Shown piece after piece: positions 34,409 through 43,060 of a stretch of 64,000 nt of DNA. Position 1 is the first letter of the stretch. Every line of letters begins with the position of its first letter. Both the position numbers and the translations under genes were made by a program. The DNA comes from Desulfitobacterium chlororespirans DSM 11544. GTDB lineage: Bacteria; Bacillota; Desulfitobacteriia; Desulfitobacteriales; Desulfitobacteriaceae. The stretch lies in the NCBI RefSeq assembly GCF_900143285.1, contig NZ_FRDN01000007.1, positions 323,327 to 387,326 of the forward strand, read 5' to 3'. Below the pieces are notes generated by a model that did not search any database, was not told where the DNA came from, and saw nothing but the letters and a program-made list of their open reading frames with translations.

Positions 34409-37400
34409 TCAGATAATCTCTTCTTCATAGCCGCTGCCCAGCTTGGCTATTTCCAAGGCAAATTCCCCCAGGGTGGGGAAGCGGAAGAGGGTTTGGATGG
34501 ATATCATCAGGGGAAGCTTTAACACCGCCCCTGCTTTGGTGACGATCTCCACCGCTTTCAGACTATCCCCCCCTAATTTAAAGAAATTATCATGGCGGGA
34601 TATTTCTTGTTTATGCAGCACCTCCTGCCACACTTTGGCTATCTGCTCTTCCATCTCCCCCTGCGGCGGCGCGAAAGACCTCTTCTGCCAACGGTTCTTT
34701 AACAGCTCACGGATCTGTTTCTTGTCAGGTTTTCCATTGACCGTTAAAGGCAGTTCCCCGGCACAAACATAGACCGCCGGGATCATATAATGGGGAAGGC
34801 AGGCTGCCAGAGCCTCTTTTACCCCCTCGCTCTCCAGATACCTTTTTTCCTTGGCCACCAGATAGGCCGCCAGCACCTGATCCCCATGTTCTTCGCTGAG
34901 GCACACCACAGCATTGGCCACATGGGGCAGCTTCATCAGGGCACTTTCCACTTCTCCGGTCTCAATGCGGTGACCCTTGATTTTGACTTGATTGTCCAGC
35001 CTGCCCAATAATTCAATGGTGCCGTCTTCCCACATTCTTCCTGAATCGCCGGTTTTGTACCAGGGGATGGTGTCCGTTTTAAATTTCTGCCCGGTCAAGG
35101 CTTCATCACCCCTATAGCCTTTGGCCACCCCGGCTCCCCCTATCCAAAACTCCCCGGCCACATCATTGGGGCAGACCCTGGCCCAATGGTCCATGACCTT
35201 ATAGATCTGGTTTTTTAAGGGTTGACCATAAGGAATGGTGATCCAGTCCGGGGGCAGCCTCTCCGGCACAACCTGATAATTGGACCATATGGAAGCCTCC
35301 GTCGCCCCTCCCAGGGCCACCACCGTGGCCTTTCTGTTCAGAGCATAGAATCGCCGGGGCAGCTCAAGCCCTATCCAATCGCCGGAAAGCATGACCAGCC
35401 TTAAGTCAACAGGCGCACCCCGCTGCTCCGCCATGGTCACCAGCATATCGAAAAGGACCGGAACGGAATTCCAAACCGACAGAGAATAGCGTTGCATGAG
35501 CTTCAGCCAGACATCAGGGTCCTTATGATTCTCTTCATTCAGGACAATGACCCTGCCCCCCGCCGAGAGCATGCCAAAGAGATCGTACACCGAAAGATCA
35601 AAATCGATGGCGGAAACCATCAGGACGGAATCCCCGGCTGATATCCCGAATTTCCCATTGATATCCTCAATGGTATTCACCGCCCCCTCATGGCTGATCT
35701 CCACTCCTTTGGGACTCCCGGTACTTCCGGAGGTCATAATGACATAAGCGCTGTCCTGGGGCGAAACCATAATTGGCTTTGCCAGGCCCCCTTTGTTCGT
35801 CCCCACTTCCGGACCCTCTGTGTCTGTCCCCACCCCCAGACCTCTTGTGCCCATTTCCGCTTCCAGCCCTCCTGTGTCCATCGCCCCTCTATCCATCCCC
35901 GCTTTATTGATCACCTGTTCCAGATTCACCACCAGGATACCCTCATGATCCGGAGGCCTGCCGGGGAAGGTTTCCCTATGGGTTACCAGCGCTTTTAAGC
36001 CGATCTGCTTATACAGCTTCCGCCGCCGCTCCTCCGGCTGGTTGATGCCGATGGGAACATAAGCCCCGCCGGCCATGAGAATACCCAATATGGCATAGAT
36101 CTGTCCGCATCCCCTTGGCAGGAAAATGCCGACATAGTCGCCGGGTTGGACTCCCTTCCGGACCAATAATCCAGCCACGGCCAATGCCCTGCGGTATAAT
36201 TCCCCGTAAGTGATCTCCCTCTGAGTCCCGCTGTCGATAAGCGCGATGCTGTCAGGGTTTTGGCGGACATGACTCAGGAAGCCGTCAAGCAGGGTCCCGG
36301 GGGGAGGGCTTAAGGGAAGGAGCTTTGCCAGCTCCCTGGCCCGTTGGACTTGTTGCCTCGGAGGCAGGACATCGAACCCCTGATTCCAGTCATCATGTTG
36401 AGCCAGTCCCTGAATCAGGTCTTGGAGAGCGCCAAACATATCGTCCAATAAACCCTCGGGGAATAACTCATCCACCGCATCCCAGCAGAGCATCAGCTCT
36501 TCATCATGGACATAGGTTTGAAAATCAAGCCATACCTGGGGTGTCTGGGACACCATATAGCCTACTTTGCCAAAGGCCTGGCGGGATAGGGGAGTCTCCA
36601 GGGGGTAGTCGATGTTGCAGGCGAACACAACCGGCGCCACAAAACCCGTCCCCCCCATCTTTCCAAAGTGATCTCTTTGCACGCGCACACCGGAATAACC
36701 GCTGTGGGCGACATTCTCCAAAAATGTGCTCTTAACCCGTTCCATGGTCATGAGAAAGGTTTCCCCGGGTTTTCTCCTGAATTCAACCAGCAGGAGATTG
36801 GTGAAATCCGCCACCATGGTGCTGATCCTCTCGTCCTCCAGATCCCGGTTGAATAAGGGAATATTGATGAAAAAGCTCTCCTGGCTGCACCATCTTTCCA
36901 GGACGAGGGCATAGGCGGTCAGCAGGAGCATGGAGGGGGTGAACTGATAGCGGGCTGCGGTTTGCCTGATTCTTTGCCAATCCTCCCGGCTTACGCTGGC
37001 CTGCCTTCTGCTGAATTTGGTTTTGCCGATCAACTCAGGCTTGGTTTGCAGGGGCAACTGCAGCCCTGCCCAGTCCATGGCCTGCAGTTTGCCCTCCCAA
37101 AACCCTTTATCTTCCTCCCGGTCCTGGTGTGCGGATTCCGCTTCTTTGCTGCGGATATAATCCTGAAAGGTATATTCCGGCGGTTCGGCAAGCTTCTTCC
37201 CCAGATAAGCCTCCGCCAGATCCCGGATGATCAGGCTGAGGCTTAAAACATCGGCAACCAGCAGGTCAACATCGAGGAAAAGCCTGCCGGTGTTGTCCGG
37301 AAGGAGAGCCAGAGCGAGGCCGGCCACCTCACCTTCTTCCACCCGTAGTTTGCGGTGGGACAGAGCGGACCTGATGGATAAAAGCTCTTCCTCCAGCTCA

Positions 37401-37975
37401 TCCGGGGCCAATCCCCCCAGATCAAACACCTCCATCTCCTCACTGTAAGGGGAAGGCATGATGGCCTGCCGGCCATTGGGGAAGAATTTCGCCCTCAGCA
37501 TGGGATGATGTCTCTGCAGAGCATTCCAGGCCTGCTTCAGCCTTAAGGGATCGATAAACTGTCCATGAAATTCCAGATAAGCATGGCATCCTACACCGCC
37601 TAAAGGCTGGCCGTCATCCCTGCCCACCCAGTAGGCGTATTGCACATCCGTAAGGGGGAATTGACCCCCTGATTCTTCCGCCGCCCTTTCCACTGCCCGT
37701 TCCGCCGCCCCTTCCGGGACCTTCCCGGCTTCCCTGATCGTTGCCTTGTTGATGATTTCCGCCCAGTCCCTCAGGGTGGGCTTCTCGATTAAAGCGGCAA
37801 AGGAAATCTTCAGCTTGTATTTGCGGAGGCCGCCGGCAATCTGCATGATCATGAGGGAGCTGAGCCCCTCCTCAATGAGGTTGCTATGGGCGGCGATCTG
37901 CTCCGCGGCCAACAGGTCCCGGACTTTTTGGCCCACAAACTCCATGGCCGCTGTTTTTAGCTCCTTATGTTCCAT
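34409..37975 (-). CDS. First NRPS, ArCP-Cy-A-PCP (PchE-like)
   Basis: 1188 residues. An aryl carrier domain (EEGLSSLMIM, about 35-45) accepts salicylate; the heterocyclisation domain has DLLVADVLS; the adenylation domain has YVIMTSGSTGSPKG near 740 and a hand-read code D-L-Y-N-L-S-L-I-W, the classic cysteine signature; the PCP carries KLGGDSLKAVE near the end. Unlike Pseudomonas aeruginosa PchE there is no epimerase insert in the adenylation domain. A repetitive Gly/Thr/Glu-rich stretch lies at about 692-735. Product: hydroxyphenyl-thiazoline on the PCP. It starts 14 bp after the ligase gene. Confidence 0.92.
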   Translation of the reverse strand: MEHKELKTAAMEFVGQKVRDLLAAEQIAAHSNLIEEGLSSLMIMQIAGGLRKYKLKISFAALIEKPTLRDWAEIINKATIREAGKVPEGAAERAVERAAEESGGQFPLTDVQYAYWVGRDDGQPLGGVGCHAYLEFHGQFIDPLRLKQAWNALQRHHPMLRAKFFPNGRQAIMPSPYSEEMEVFDLGGLAPDELEEELLSIRSALSHRKLRVEEGEVAGLALALLPDNTGRLFLDVDLLVADVLSLSLIIRDLAEAYLGKKLAEPPEYTFQDYIRSKEAESAHQDREEDKGFWEGKLQAMDWAGLQLPLQTKPELIGKTKFSRRQASVSREDWQRIRQTAARYQFTPSMLLLTAYALVLERWCSQESFFINIPLFNRDLEDERISTMVADFTNLLLVEFRRKPGETFLMTMERVKSTFLENVAHSGYSGVRVQRDHFGKMGGTGFVAPVVFACNIDYPLETPLSRQAFGKVGYMVSQTPQVWLDFQTYVHDEELMLCWDAVDELFPEGLLDDMFGALQDLIQGLAQHDDWNQGFDVLPPRQQVQRARELAKLLPLSPPPGTLLDGFLSHVRQNPDSIALIDSGTQREITYGELYRRALAVAGLLVRKGVQPGDYVGIFLPRGCGQIYAILGILMAGGAYVPIGINQPEERRRKLYKQIGLKALVTHRETFPGRPPDHEGILVVNLEQVINKAGMDRGAMDTGGLEAEMGTRGLGVGTDTEGPEVGTNKGGLAKPIMVSPQDSAYVIMTSGSTGSPKGVEISHEGAVNTIEDINGKFGISAGDSVLMVSAIDFDLSVYDLFGMLSAGGRVIVLNEENHKDPDVWLKLMQRYSLSVWNSVPVLFDMLVTMAEQRGAPVDLRLVMLSGDWIGLELPRRFYALNRKATVVALGGATEASIWSNYQVVPERLPPDWITIPYGQPLKNQIYKVMDHWARVCPNDVAGEFWIGGAGVAKGYRGDEALTGQKFKTDTIPWYKTGDSGRMWEDGTIELLGRLDNQVKIKGHRIETGEVESALMKLPHVANAVVCLSEEHGDQVLAAYLVAKEKRYLESEGVKEALAACLPHYMIPAVYVCAGELPLTVNGKPDKKQIRELLKNRWQKRSFAPPQGEMEEQIAKVWQEVLHKQEISRHDNFFKLGGDSLKAVEIVTKAGAVLKLPLMISIQTLFRFPTLGEFALEIAKLGSGYEEEII

Positions 37976-37989
37976 GAAAAACCTCCTGC

Positions 37990-39579
37990 TTACCTCTGTG
38001 TTCCCAAGACTCTTAATTGCTTTCTGTCGATTTTCCCTACATTGGTGAGGGGCCAGGCTTCCAAATAAACAAGCTGATCCGGCAGTTTGTATGAAGCCAC
38101 CTGCTGCCCCACTAAATAATTCCGCAGCCCATTCAGCGTCAGCCCCTTATTCTGAGCCAGGATAAAGACACAAATCCTCTCCCCCAGCTCCTGATCCTCA
38201 ATCCCCACCACTTGAACATCCCCTATGTCTTCATGTCTCAGCAGCAGTTCTTCCAGCTCCGACGGGGTGATCTTCTCCCCGGCCCGGTTGATCATCTCTT
38301 TCAGCCTTCCTGCCACTTGGAGATTGCCATTCTGCCAGCGGGCTTTGTCTCCGGTTTTAAAGTAGCCCTGGTCCGACAGGCAGCTTTGGTTGGCTTCTTC
38401 AAGGTTATAGTAGCCATAGATGGTATAGGGACCCCTGACCGTCAGCTCACCATACTCTCCCACCGGAACCTCTCTGCCCTTTTCATCCACAATCATTATT
38501 TCATCGTATGCCGAGATGGGTTTCCCCTGGGTGTGATACCGGATCTCCTCCCCGTCTGCCAAATCCGTACAACAAATCAAGCCCTCGGCGATTCCGAATA
38601 TTTGCTGCAGGGTGCAGGCAAAGGCCTTTTCGATCCGGGCGGCTAAATAGGAATCCAAGACCGCTCCCCCCACCTGGATGACTTTAAGGGAAGAGATGTC
38701 GTACCCGTCATCCTCCAAAAACTCAATACACATATGGGCCAGGGCCGGCACCAGGCCCGTTATGGTCACCCCTTCCTCCTCAATCAGGGGGATGATTTCG
38801 TCCGGGCTGGCCACTGCACAAATCACGACCCTGCCGCCAACAGTCAGGGTACCCAGCAAACCTGGGCAACCCAGGGGAAAATTGTGGGCCACCGGCAGGG
38901 CCGCCAAATAGACGGACTCCTGATCCAGGCGGCAGCGCTCCGCCGTCTTTTGCGCCACATAGAGATAATCGGCATGCCTCCTGGGAATCAGCTTGGGGAT
39001 TCCCGTTGTCCCTCCCGATAATAAAAACAAACCCACTTCCCCGGAGCCGATCTCCGGTTCATCGCTTAATTCCGGGCCTTCCCGCAAATCCTCATAAGCG
39101 ATAAATTCGTCACTTTGGCCAATGACGATCACCGCCGGAGGGGTTTGGCTTTCCCGGCAGATTTCCCTGGCCAGGCTTTTATAGTCAAATCCCAGGTAGT
39201 TATCCTTGATCACATACCCTTTGGCTCCGGATTTTTCCATAATCCCTTTGATTTCTGTTTTTCTCTGGGCCGGCAGGGCCATGACGGGGATAACCCCTAA
39301 TTTGAACAGGGCAAAAGCGCTGACGACAAACTCAATGGAGTTGGGAAGCTGCAGGACGATCTTATCCCCCTTGCCGAATCCCCGTCTTTGCAAACCGGCC
39401 CCTATTCTCCTGGCTTCCCTTTCCAGCTCCTGATAGGTCACTTGCCGGTCCGCTTCGGTTAAGGCGATGTTGTCCCCATAGTTTTCGCTCCAAGCCGACA
39501 GCGCTTTGCCCAGGGTGATATCCTCCCACACCTTGGCGGCATAGAAGCTTTCCAGACTCTCTTTTAGCCTTCCAGTCAT
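37990..39579 (-). CDS. Salicyl-AMP ligase (YbtE/PchD/DhbE-like)
   Basis: About 529 residues from ATG 39579 (GGGGGAG upstream). ATP-binding LLSGGTTGIPKLIPRRHADY, LQQIFGIAEGLICCTDL and the hinge motif YFKTGDKARWQNG place it in the aryl-acid ligase family. It activates salicylate and loads the ArCP of the next gene. A 16-bp tandem repeat lies immediately upstream. Confidence 0.92.
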   Translation of the reverse strand: MTGRLKESLESFYAAKVWEDITLGKALSAWSENYGDNIALTEADRQVTYQELEREARRIGAGLQRRGFGKGDKIVLQLPNSIEFVVSAFALFKLGVIPVMALPAQRKTEIKGIMEKSGAKGYVIKDNYLGFDYKSLAREICRESQTPPAVIVIGQSDEFIAYEDLREGPELSDEPEIGSGEVGLFLLSGGTTGIPKLIPRRHADYLYVAQKTAERCRLDQESVYLAALPVAHNFPLGCPGLLGTLTVGGRVVICAVASPDEIIPLIEEEGVTITGLVPALAHMCIEFLEDDGYDISSLKVIQVGGAVLDSYLAARIEKAFACTLQQIFGIAEGLICCTDLADGEEIRYHTQGKPISAYDEIMIVDEKGREVPVGEYGELTVRGPYTIYGYYNLEEANQSCLSDQGYFKTGDKARWQNGNLQVAGRLKEMINRAGEKITPSELEELLLRHEDIGDVQVVGIEDQELGERICVFILAQNKGLTLNGLRNYLVGQQVASYKLPDQLVYLEAWPLTNVGKIDRKQLRVLGTQR

Positions 39580-39600
39580 GAACTCCCCCACTTTCTTTTA

Positions 39601-39776
39601 CAGGCATTTTCTTCTCCAGACACTTTCCCTTGCAGACACTTCCTTTTGCAGACATTTTTCTCTACAAACACTTCCCTCTACAGGCACTTTCCTCTACAAA
39701 CACTTCCCTTTGCAGACATTTTTCTCTACAAACACTCCCCTCTCCAGACACTCCCCTCTCCAGGCACTTTCCTTTA
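39601..39776. repeat. 16-bp tandem repeat (11 units)
   Basis: Units such as CAGACACTTTCCCTTG and CAAACACTTCCCTCTA run without gaps from 39,601 to 39,776 and reach the PPTase stop codon. On the minus strand they are purine-rich with repeated AAGGGAAAGTG, resembling ribosome-binding sites. Confidence 0.95.
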
Positions 39777-40472
39777 CAGACAACTGAATCCTATGCTGCA
39801 GGACAGATGCTCCGCCATAAAGACCGGGTGACAGGACCCCCTGGTTTTGTCCAGCAGGATGATCTTCCCCTCTTCTTCCCCTTTGAGGGCAAGGTCTTTC
39901 AGATCACTGTAAAACCCTGTTCCCCTGAATTTCAGATAAGACTCCTTGGCCACCCAAAGCCTGAAAAAATTCCCGGGCTCCCTCTGTATGTATTTCCGCT
40001 CTTCCTGGGTGAACAGGCCCCGGGCAATGGCTGTACAGTCCAGCCCCTCATCAATACACTCGATATCCACCCCCAGCTCCCGGCCATGGAGCCCCACCAG
40101 GGCAAAGTTTTTCGAATGAGCCAGGTTATAGTGATAATTCAAATCATTGCTTATAAAAGGCTTTTGGTACTTTCCCCGCCGGAAAAGCAGCTCCTCAATC
40201 CCGCAATCCAATAAATTGGCATAGATAGAGTTGACGATACTATGGGTCACCCGGTAATTGTTTCGATCAGATTCTTTCCTGTAGGAGCCAAGCAGCCGCT
40301 CCTCCCCTTTGGTTAAATAGCGGAAGCTTTCCATTCGGCACGCCTCCCTGCTGGTATTAACGAGAAAGAGCTGGGGGATCCCCTTGTTCAGCCCCTCTTT
40401 TACTTCAGGGATGACCACTTCCTCACTGCCGGTGATGTGATACAGCTTAAACCTCTCCCCACCAGTGTTCAT
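39774..40472 (-). CDS. Sfp-type 4'-phosphopantetheinyl transferase
   Basis: 232 residues with both PPTase motifs: GVDIECI (about 134-140) and WVAKESYLKFRGTG (about 173-186). It converts the apo carrier domains of the two NRPSs to the holo form. Its ATG overlaps the thioesterase stop as ATGA. Confidence 0.92.
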   Translation of the reverse strand: MNTGGERFKLYHITGSEEVVIPEVKEGLNKGIPQLFLVNTSREACRMESFRYLTKGEERLLGSYRKESDRNNYRVTHSIVNSIYANLLDCGIEELLFRRGKYQKPFISNDLNYHYNLAHSKNFALVGLHGRELGVDIECIDEGLDCTAIARGLFTQEERKYIQREPGNFFRLWVAKESYLKFRGTGFYSDLKDLALKGEEEGKIILLDKTRGSCHPVFMAEHLSCSIGFSCL

Positions 40473-41206
40473 GAGCCCAGATAGTCCTGAAGTATTCTGA
40501 ACACAGCCTCTTTATTGGTGAGAATAAACATATGTGCCCCGGCCACGGTCTGAACCCCAAAGTCGCCCTCGGTATAATTTCTCCACATCAGCAGTTCATC
40601 AAGGGTAAGCTCCGGGTCCTGCTCCCCCATCAGAGTCAGGATCGGGCACTTAACCTTTTCGATCTCCCGGCGGTGATAGGTTTCGTCCAGGCGGAAATCC
40701 GCCCTGAGTGTGGGCAGGAAAAGGCTCATCAATTCCGGGGAGGCCAGGATGGAAGCAGGTGTGGCTGAAAACCTGCCGATTTCCCGGATAAAATGAGCAT
40801 CATCCAGCTGATGGATGGGATGGGTTTCCTTGAGGCAGGGGGCCTTTCCGGCGGCGATAATCATTCCCTTGGGTTGGCAGGGAAGATCCCTCTGCTGGAT
40901 CAGCAGGGCCAGTTCATAAGCCACTTTCGTACCGAGACTGTGTCCGAATAGGTAATAGGGGGTCCCATCCCTGAGCAGGGGCTCCATCCCGGCCCACAAT
41001 TCCTCAACCAGAAGGGTCAGGCTTTCCAGCGGCCTTTCCTTGATTCTGGTCTCCCGGCCCGGATAGTGGGCCGGAAGAATCTCTGTGTCTGTAAAATGCT
41101 TTTGCCAGGAATGGAAAGCCGACGCTCCGCCCCCTGCATAGGGAAACAAAAAAAGTTTGTTGCGGGCCGCCCCCTTGAAAGTCCTTACAAAATAGGGATT
41201 GCTCAT
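40469..41206 (-). CDS. Type II thioesterase (YbtT/PchC-like)
   Basis: About 245 residues: LFPYAGGGASAFHSW, HYPGRETRIKE, the nucleophile elbow GHSLGTKVAYELA (Ser near 90) and GAHMFI with the catalytic His near the end. Editing thioesterases free mis-primed carrier domains. ATG 41206 or 41209. The RBS-start segment is duplicated just upstream, creating a 13-codon ORF that ends on this start. Confidence 0.92.
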   Translation of the reverse strand: MSNPYFVRTFKGAARNKLFLFPYAGGGASAFHSWQKHFTDTEILPAHYPGRETRIKERPLESLTLLVEELWAGMEPLLRDGTPYYLFGHSLGTKVAYELALLIQQRDLPCQPKGMIIAAGKAPCLKETHPIHQLDDAHFIREIGRFSATPASILASPELMSLFLPTLRADFRLDETYHRREIEKVKCPILTLMGEQDPELTLDELLMWRNYTEGDFGVQTVAGAHMFILTNKEAVFRILQDYLGS

Positions 41207-41270
41207 CATGCCTTCTCTTCGTCACCTCCCAGTGGGTTGTTGATCATACCTTCTTTTCTGTACCTCCCAG
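41202..41270 (-). repeat. Duplicated RBS-start segment before the thioesterase gene
   Basis: Two imperfect copies (about 30 and 29 bp) of GGGAGGT..AGAAGG.ATGAT. The upstream copy's ATG (41247) opens a 13-codon frame MINNPLGGDEEKA whose TGA overlaps the thioesterase start. Confidence 0.7.
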
Positions 41271-41278
41271 CCATTCCC

Positions 41279-41304
41279 AAAAGTTAGTACAAACTAACTT
41301 TTTC
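41279..41304 (-). terminator. Hairpin between transporter and biosynthesis genes
   Basis: AAGTTAGT, loop ACAA, ACTAACTT, with A and T runs on both sides. It could partly terminate transcription in the 127-bp gap. On the minus strand it comes before the thioesterase transcript's 3' neighbours, that is, just after the thioesterase gene's upstream region. Confidence 0.5.
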
Positions 41305-41335
41305 TTTAAAAAAATGGGTCCTGCCCCGACAAGAC

Positions 41336-43060
41336 CTAAATTTGCTGAAGGGATACCAAATGGGCATAAAGTCCGCCTTGCTCGATCAACTGGGCCGGAG
41401 TGCCCTGTTCACGGATGCGGCCCTTGTCCAGAACCACAATCTTATCCGCATTGGCCACGGTCCTCATCCGATGGGCAATGACCATCACGGTTTTATTTTT
41501 CAACAAGACCGACAAGGCCTCCTGGACCAGGGTTTCACTTTCAGCGTCCATGGAAGCCGTGGCCTCATCCAGCAGGACAACCGGCGCATCCTTCAACAAC
41601 GCCCGGGCAATGGAAATACGCTGCCGCTCCCCGCCCGACAAAGCACTGCCGTTTTCGCCGATGTTCGTCCGGTAGCCTTCCGGCAGGCGCTCGATGAATT
41701 CTTCACACTGAGCGGCCCGGGCAGCTGCCCTGACTTCCTCATCCGTGGCCTCCCGGCGGCCCAGCCTGATGTTCTCCATGACCGTATCATCAAACAGCAT
41801 CACATCCTGAAAGACAATGGCGAAATTCCGGAACAGAGTTTCCGGCTCAACCCTGGTTATATCCACTCCGCCCAGGGTAATCCGGCCGGAATCCGCATCC
41901 CAGAAACGGGCGGCCAGTCTGGAAACGGTGGATTTCCCGCTGCCTGAAGGTCCCACCAGGGCTGTGATCTCCCCCTGTTTGGCCAGGAAGGAAATCCCGT
42001 TCAGTACGGGTTCATCGTTATAAGAGAACACGACCCCGTCGAACTCTATATCATATCCCTGATTGTTGCAAACCGGGTCCCCGGTCTGCTCCGGTGTGGC
42101 GTCGATCTGCTTCATTCTCCCCACACTGACCAGGGAGGAAAAGACTTCCGCCAGCATCATAAAGCAACTGGTGAAGGGATCATAAATCCGGCCGGCAAAC
42201 AACAGGAAGAGGATGAACATGGGAATGGACAGGGAACCCTTGGCAACCAGGTAGCCCCCCACCAGCAGCACGGCCACCAGGCCGAAGCGCAGGATAAACT
42301 GGGCTGCCGTGGTAGCCGCCCCCGGGGCCAGCTCATTGCGGAAGGAGCAGCGCACCACCTGATCCAGCTTTTGTTCCAGCCCCTCCAGATACTCCTTTTC
42401 CCGGGAGCAGGCTTTGAGCTCCCCAATCGTCTCCAGATATTCCTGGACCCCGTCATAAGCGGTGCGCTTGGCGTCCAGATTGGCTCTTTCCGCTTTCTGC
42501 TGGGCTTGGCGGGCAGCGATGACCACCAGGGCGGCCACCGGCACCGGCAGGGCAATGCACAGGCCCAGCCGCCAATCCAGGATAATTAGGCCAAGGACTG
42601 TCAGCATAAACATGAAGACTGTTCCCAGCAGCTGGGGAATGGCGTTGGCAAAAACCCGCTCCAGGGCTGTGCAATCCCCCATAATGGTCGCCGTTAAATC
42701 GGCCAGATTCTTCTGCCCGAAGAAGGATAAGGGCAGCTTGCGGAGCTTTTCCGCCAGCACAATTCTGCGGTTGGCACTTTCCTGATAGGCCACCGTATAA
42801 GTCTTGTTGTACTGCAGCCATTGGCTGGCAAAGACCATCACGAACAGCACCACTGTCAGCACCCCATACAAGGGCATCCAGGAAACGGTTCTCTGCAGTC
42901 CGGCGGTTTCCCCCCCGATCCCATTGAGCAGCTCCATGACCACCAGGATCAGCAGGCTGACCGGCAGAATCAGGACGATATTGCTGAGGGTGGTGGCGGC
43001 GATCCCTTTGTTTAAATCCCTTGCCCCCTGATCGCTCAGGGCAAACATACGCTTCAGCAT
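41336..43060 (-). CDS. ABC transporter, fused membrane and ATPase domains (YbtQ/PchI-like)
   Basis: About 574 residues from ATG 43060, preferred because GCGAGG lies upstream and the core starts here. Six membrane segments precede residue 300; the ATPase has GPSGSGKST, LSGGERQRISIARAL and VVLLDEATA. The start overlaps the partner ABC gene. Such pairs flank pyochelin and yersiniabactin genes and move the chelator or its metal complex; direction cannot be told from sequence. Confidence 0.88.
   Translation of the reverse strand: MLKRMFALSDQGARDLNKGIAATTLSNIVLILPVSLLILVVMELLNGIGGETAGLQRTVSWMPLYGVLTVVLFVMVFASQWLQYNKTYTVAYQESANRRIVLAEKLRKLPLSFFGQKNLADLTATIMGDCTALERVFANAIPQLLGTVFMFMLTVLGLIILDWRLGLCIALPVPVAALVVIAARQAQQKAERANLDAKRTAYDGVQEYLETIGELKACSREKEYLEGLEQKLDQVVRCSFRNELAPGAATTAAQFILRFGLVAVLLVGGYLVAKGSLSIPMFILFLLFAGRIYDPFTSCFMMLAEVFSSLVSVGRMKQIDATPEQTGDPVCNNQGYDIEFDGVVFSYNDEPVLNGISFLAKQGEITALVGPSGSGKSTVSRLAARFWDADSGRITLGGVDITRVEPETLFRNFAIVFQDVMLFDDTVMENIRLGRREATDEEVRAAARAAQCEEFIERLPEGYRTNIGENGSALSGGERQRISIARALLKDAPVVLLDEATASMDAESETLVQEALSVLLKNKTVMVIAHRMRTVANADKIVVLDKGRIREQGTPAQLIEQGGLYAHLVSLQQI

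Noticed and set aside
39362..39655. Alternative minus-strand frame overlapping the salicyl-AMP ligase start
   Set aside because: Starts inside the tandem repeat and runs out of frame through the ligase gene; at most an upstream ORF.
39578..40214. Plus-strand frames with repeated LPLQTLPFADIF-like peptides
   Set aside because: Product of the 16-bp repeat and the antisense of the PPTase gene.
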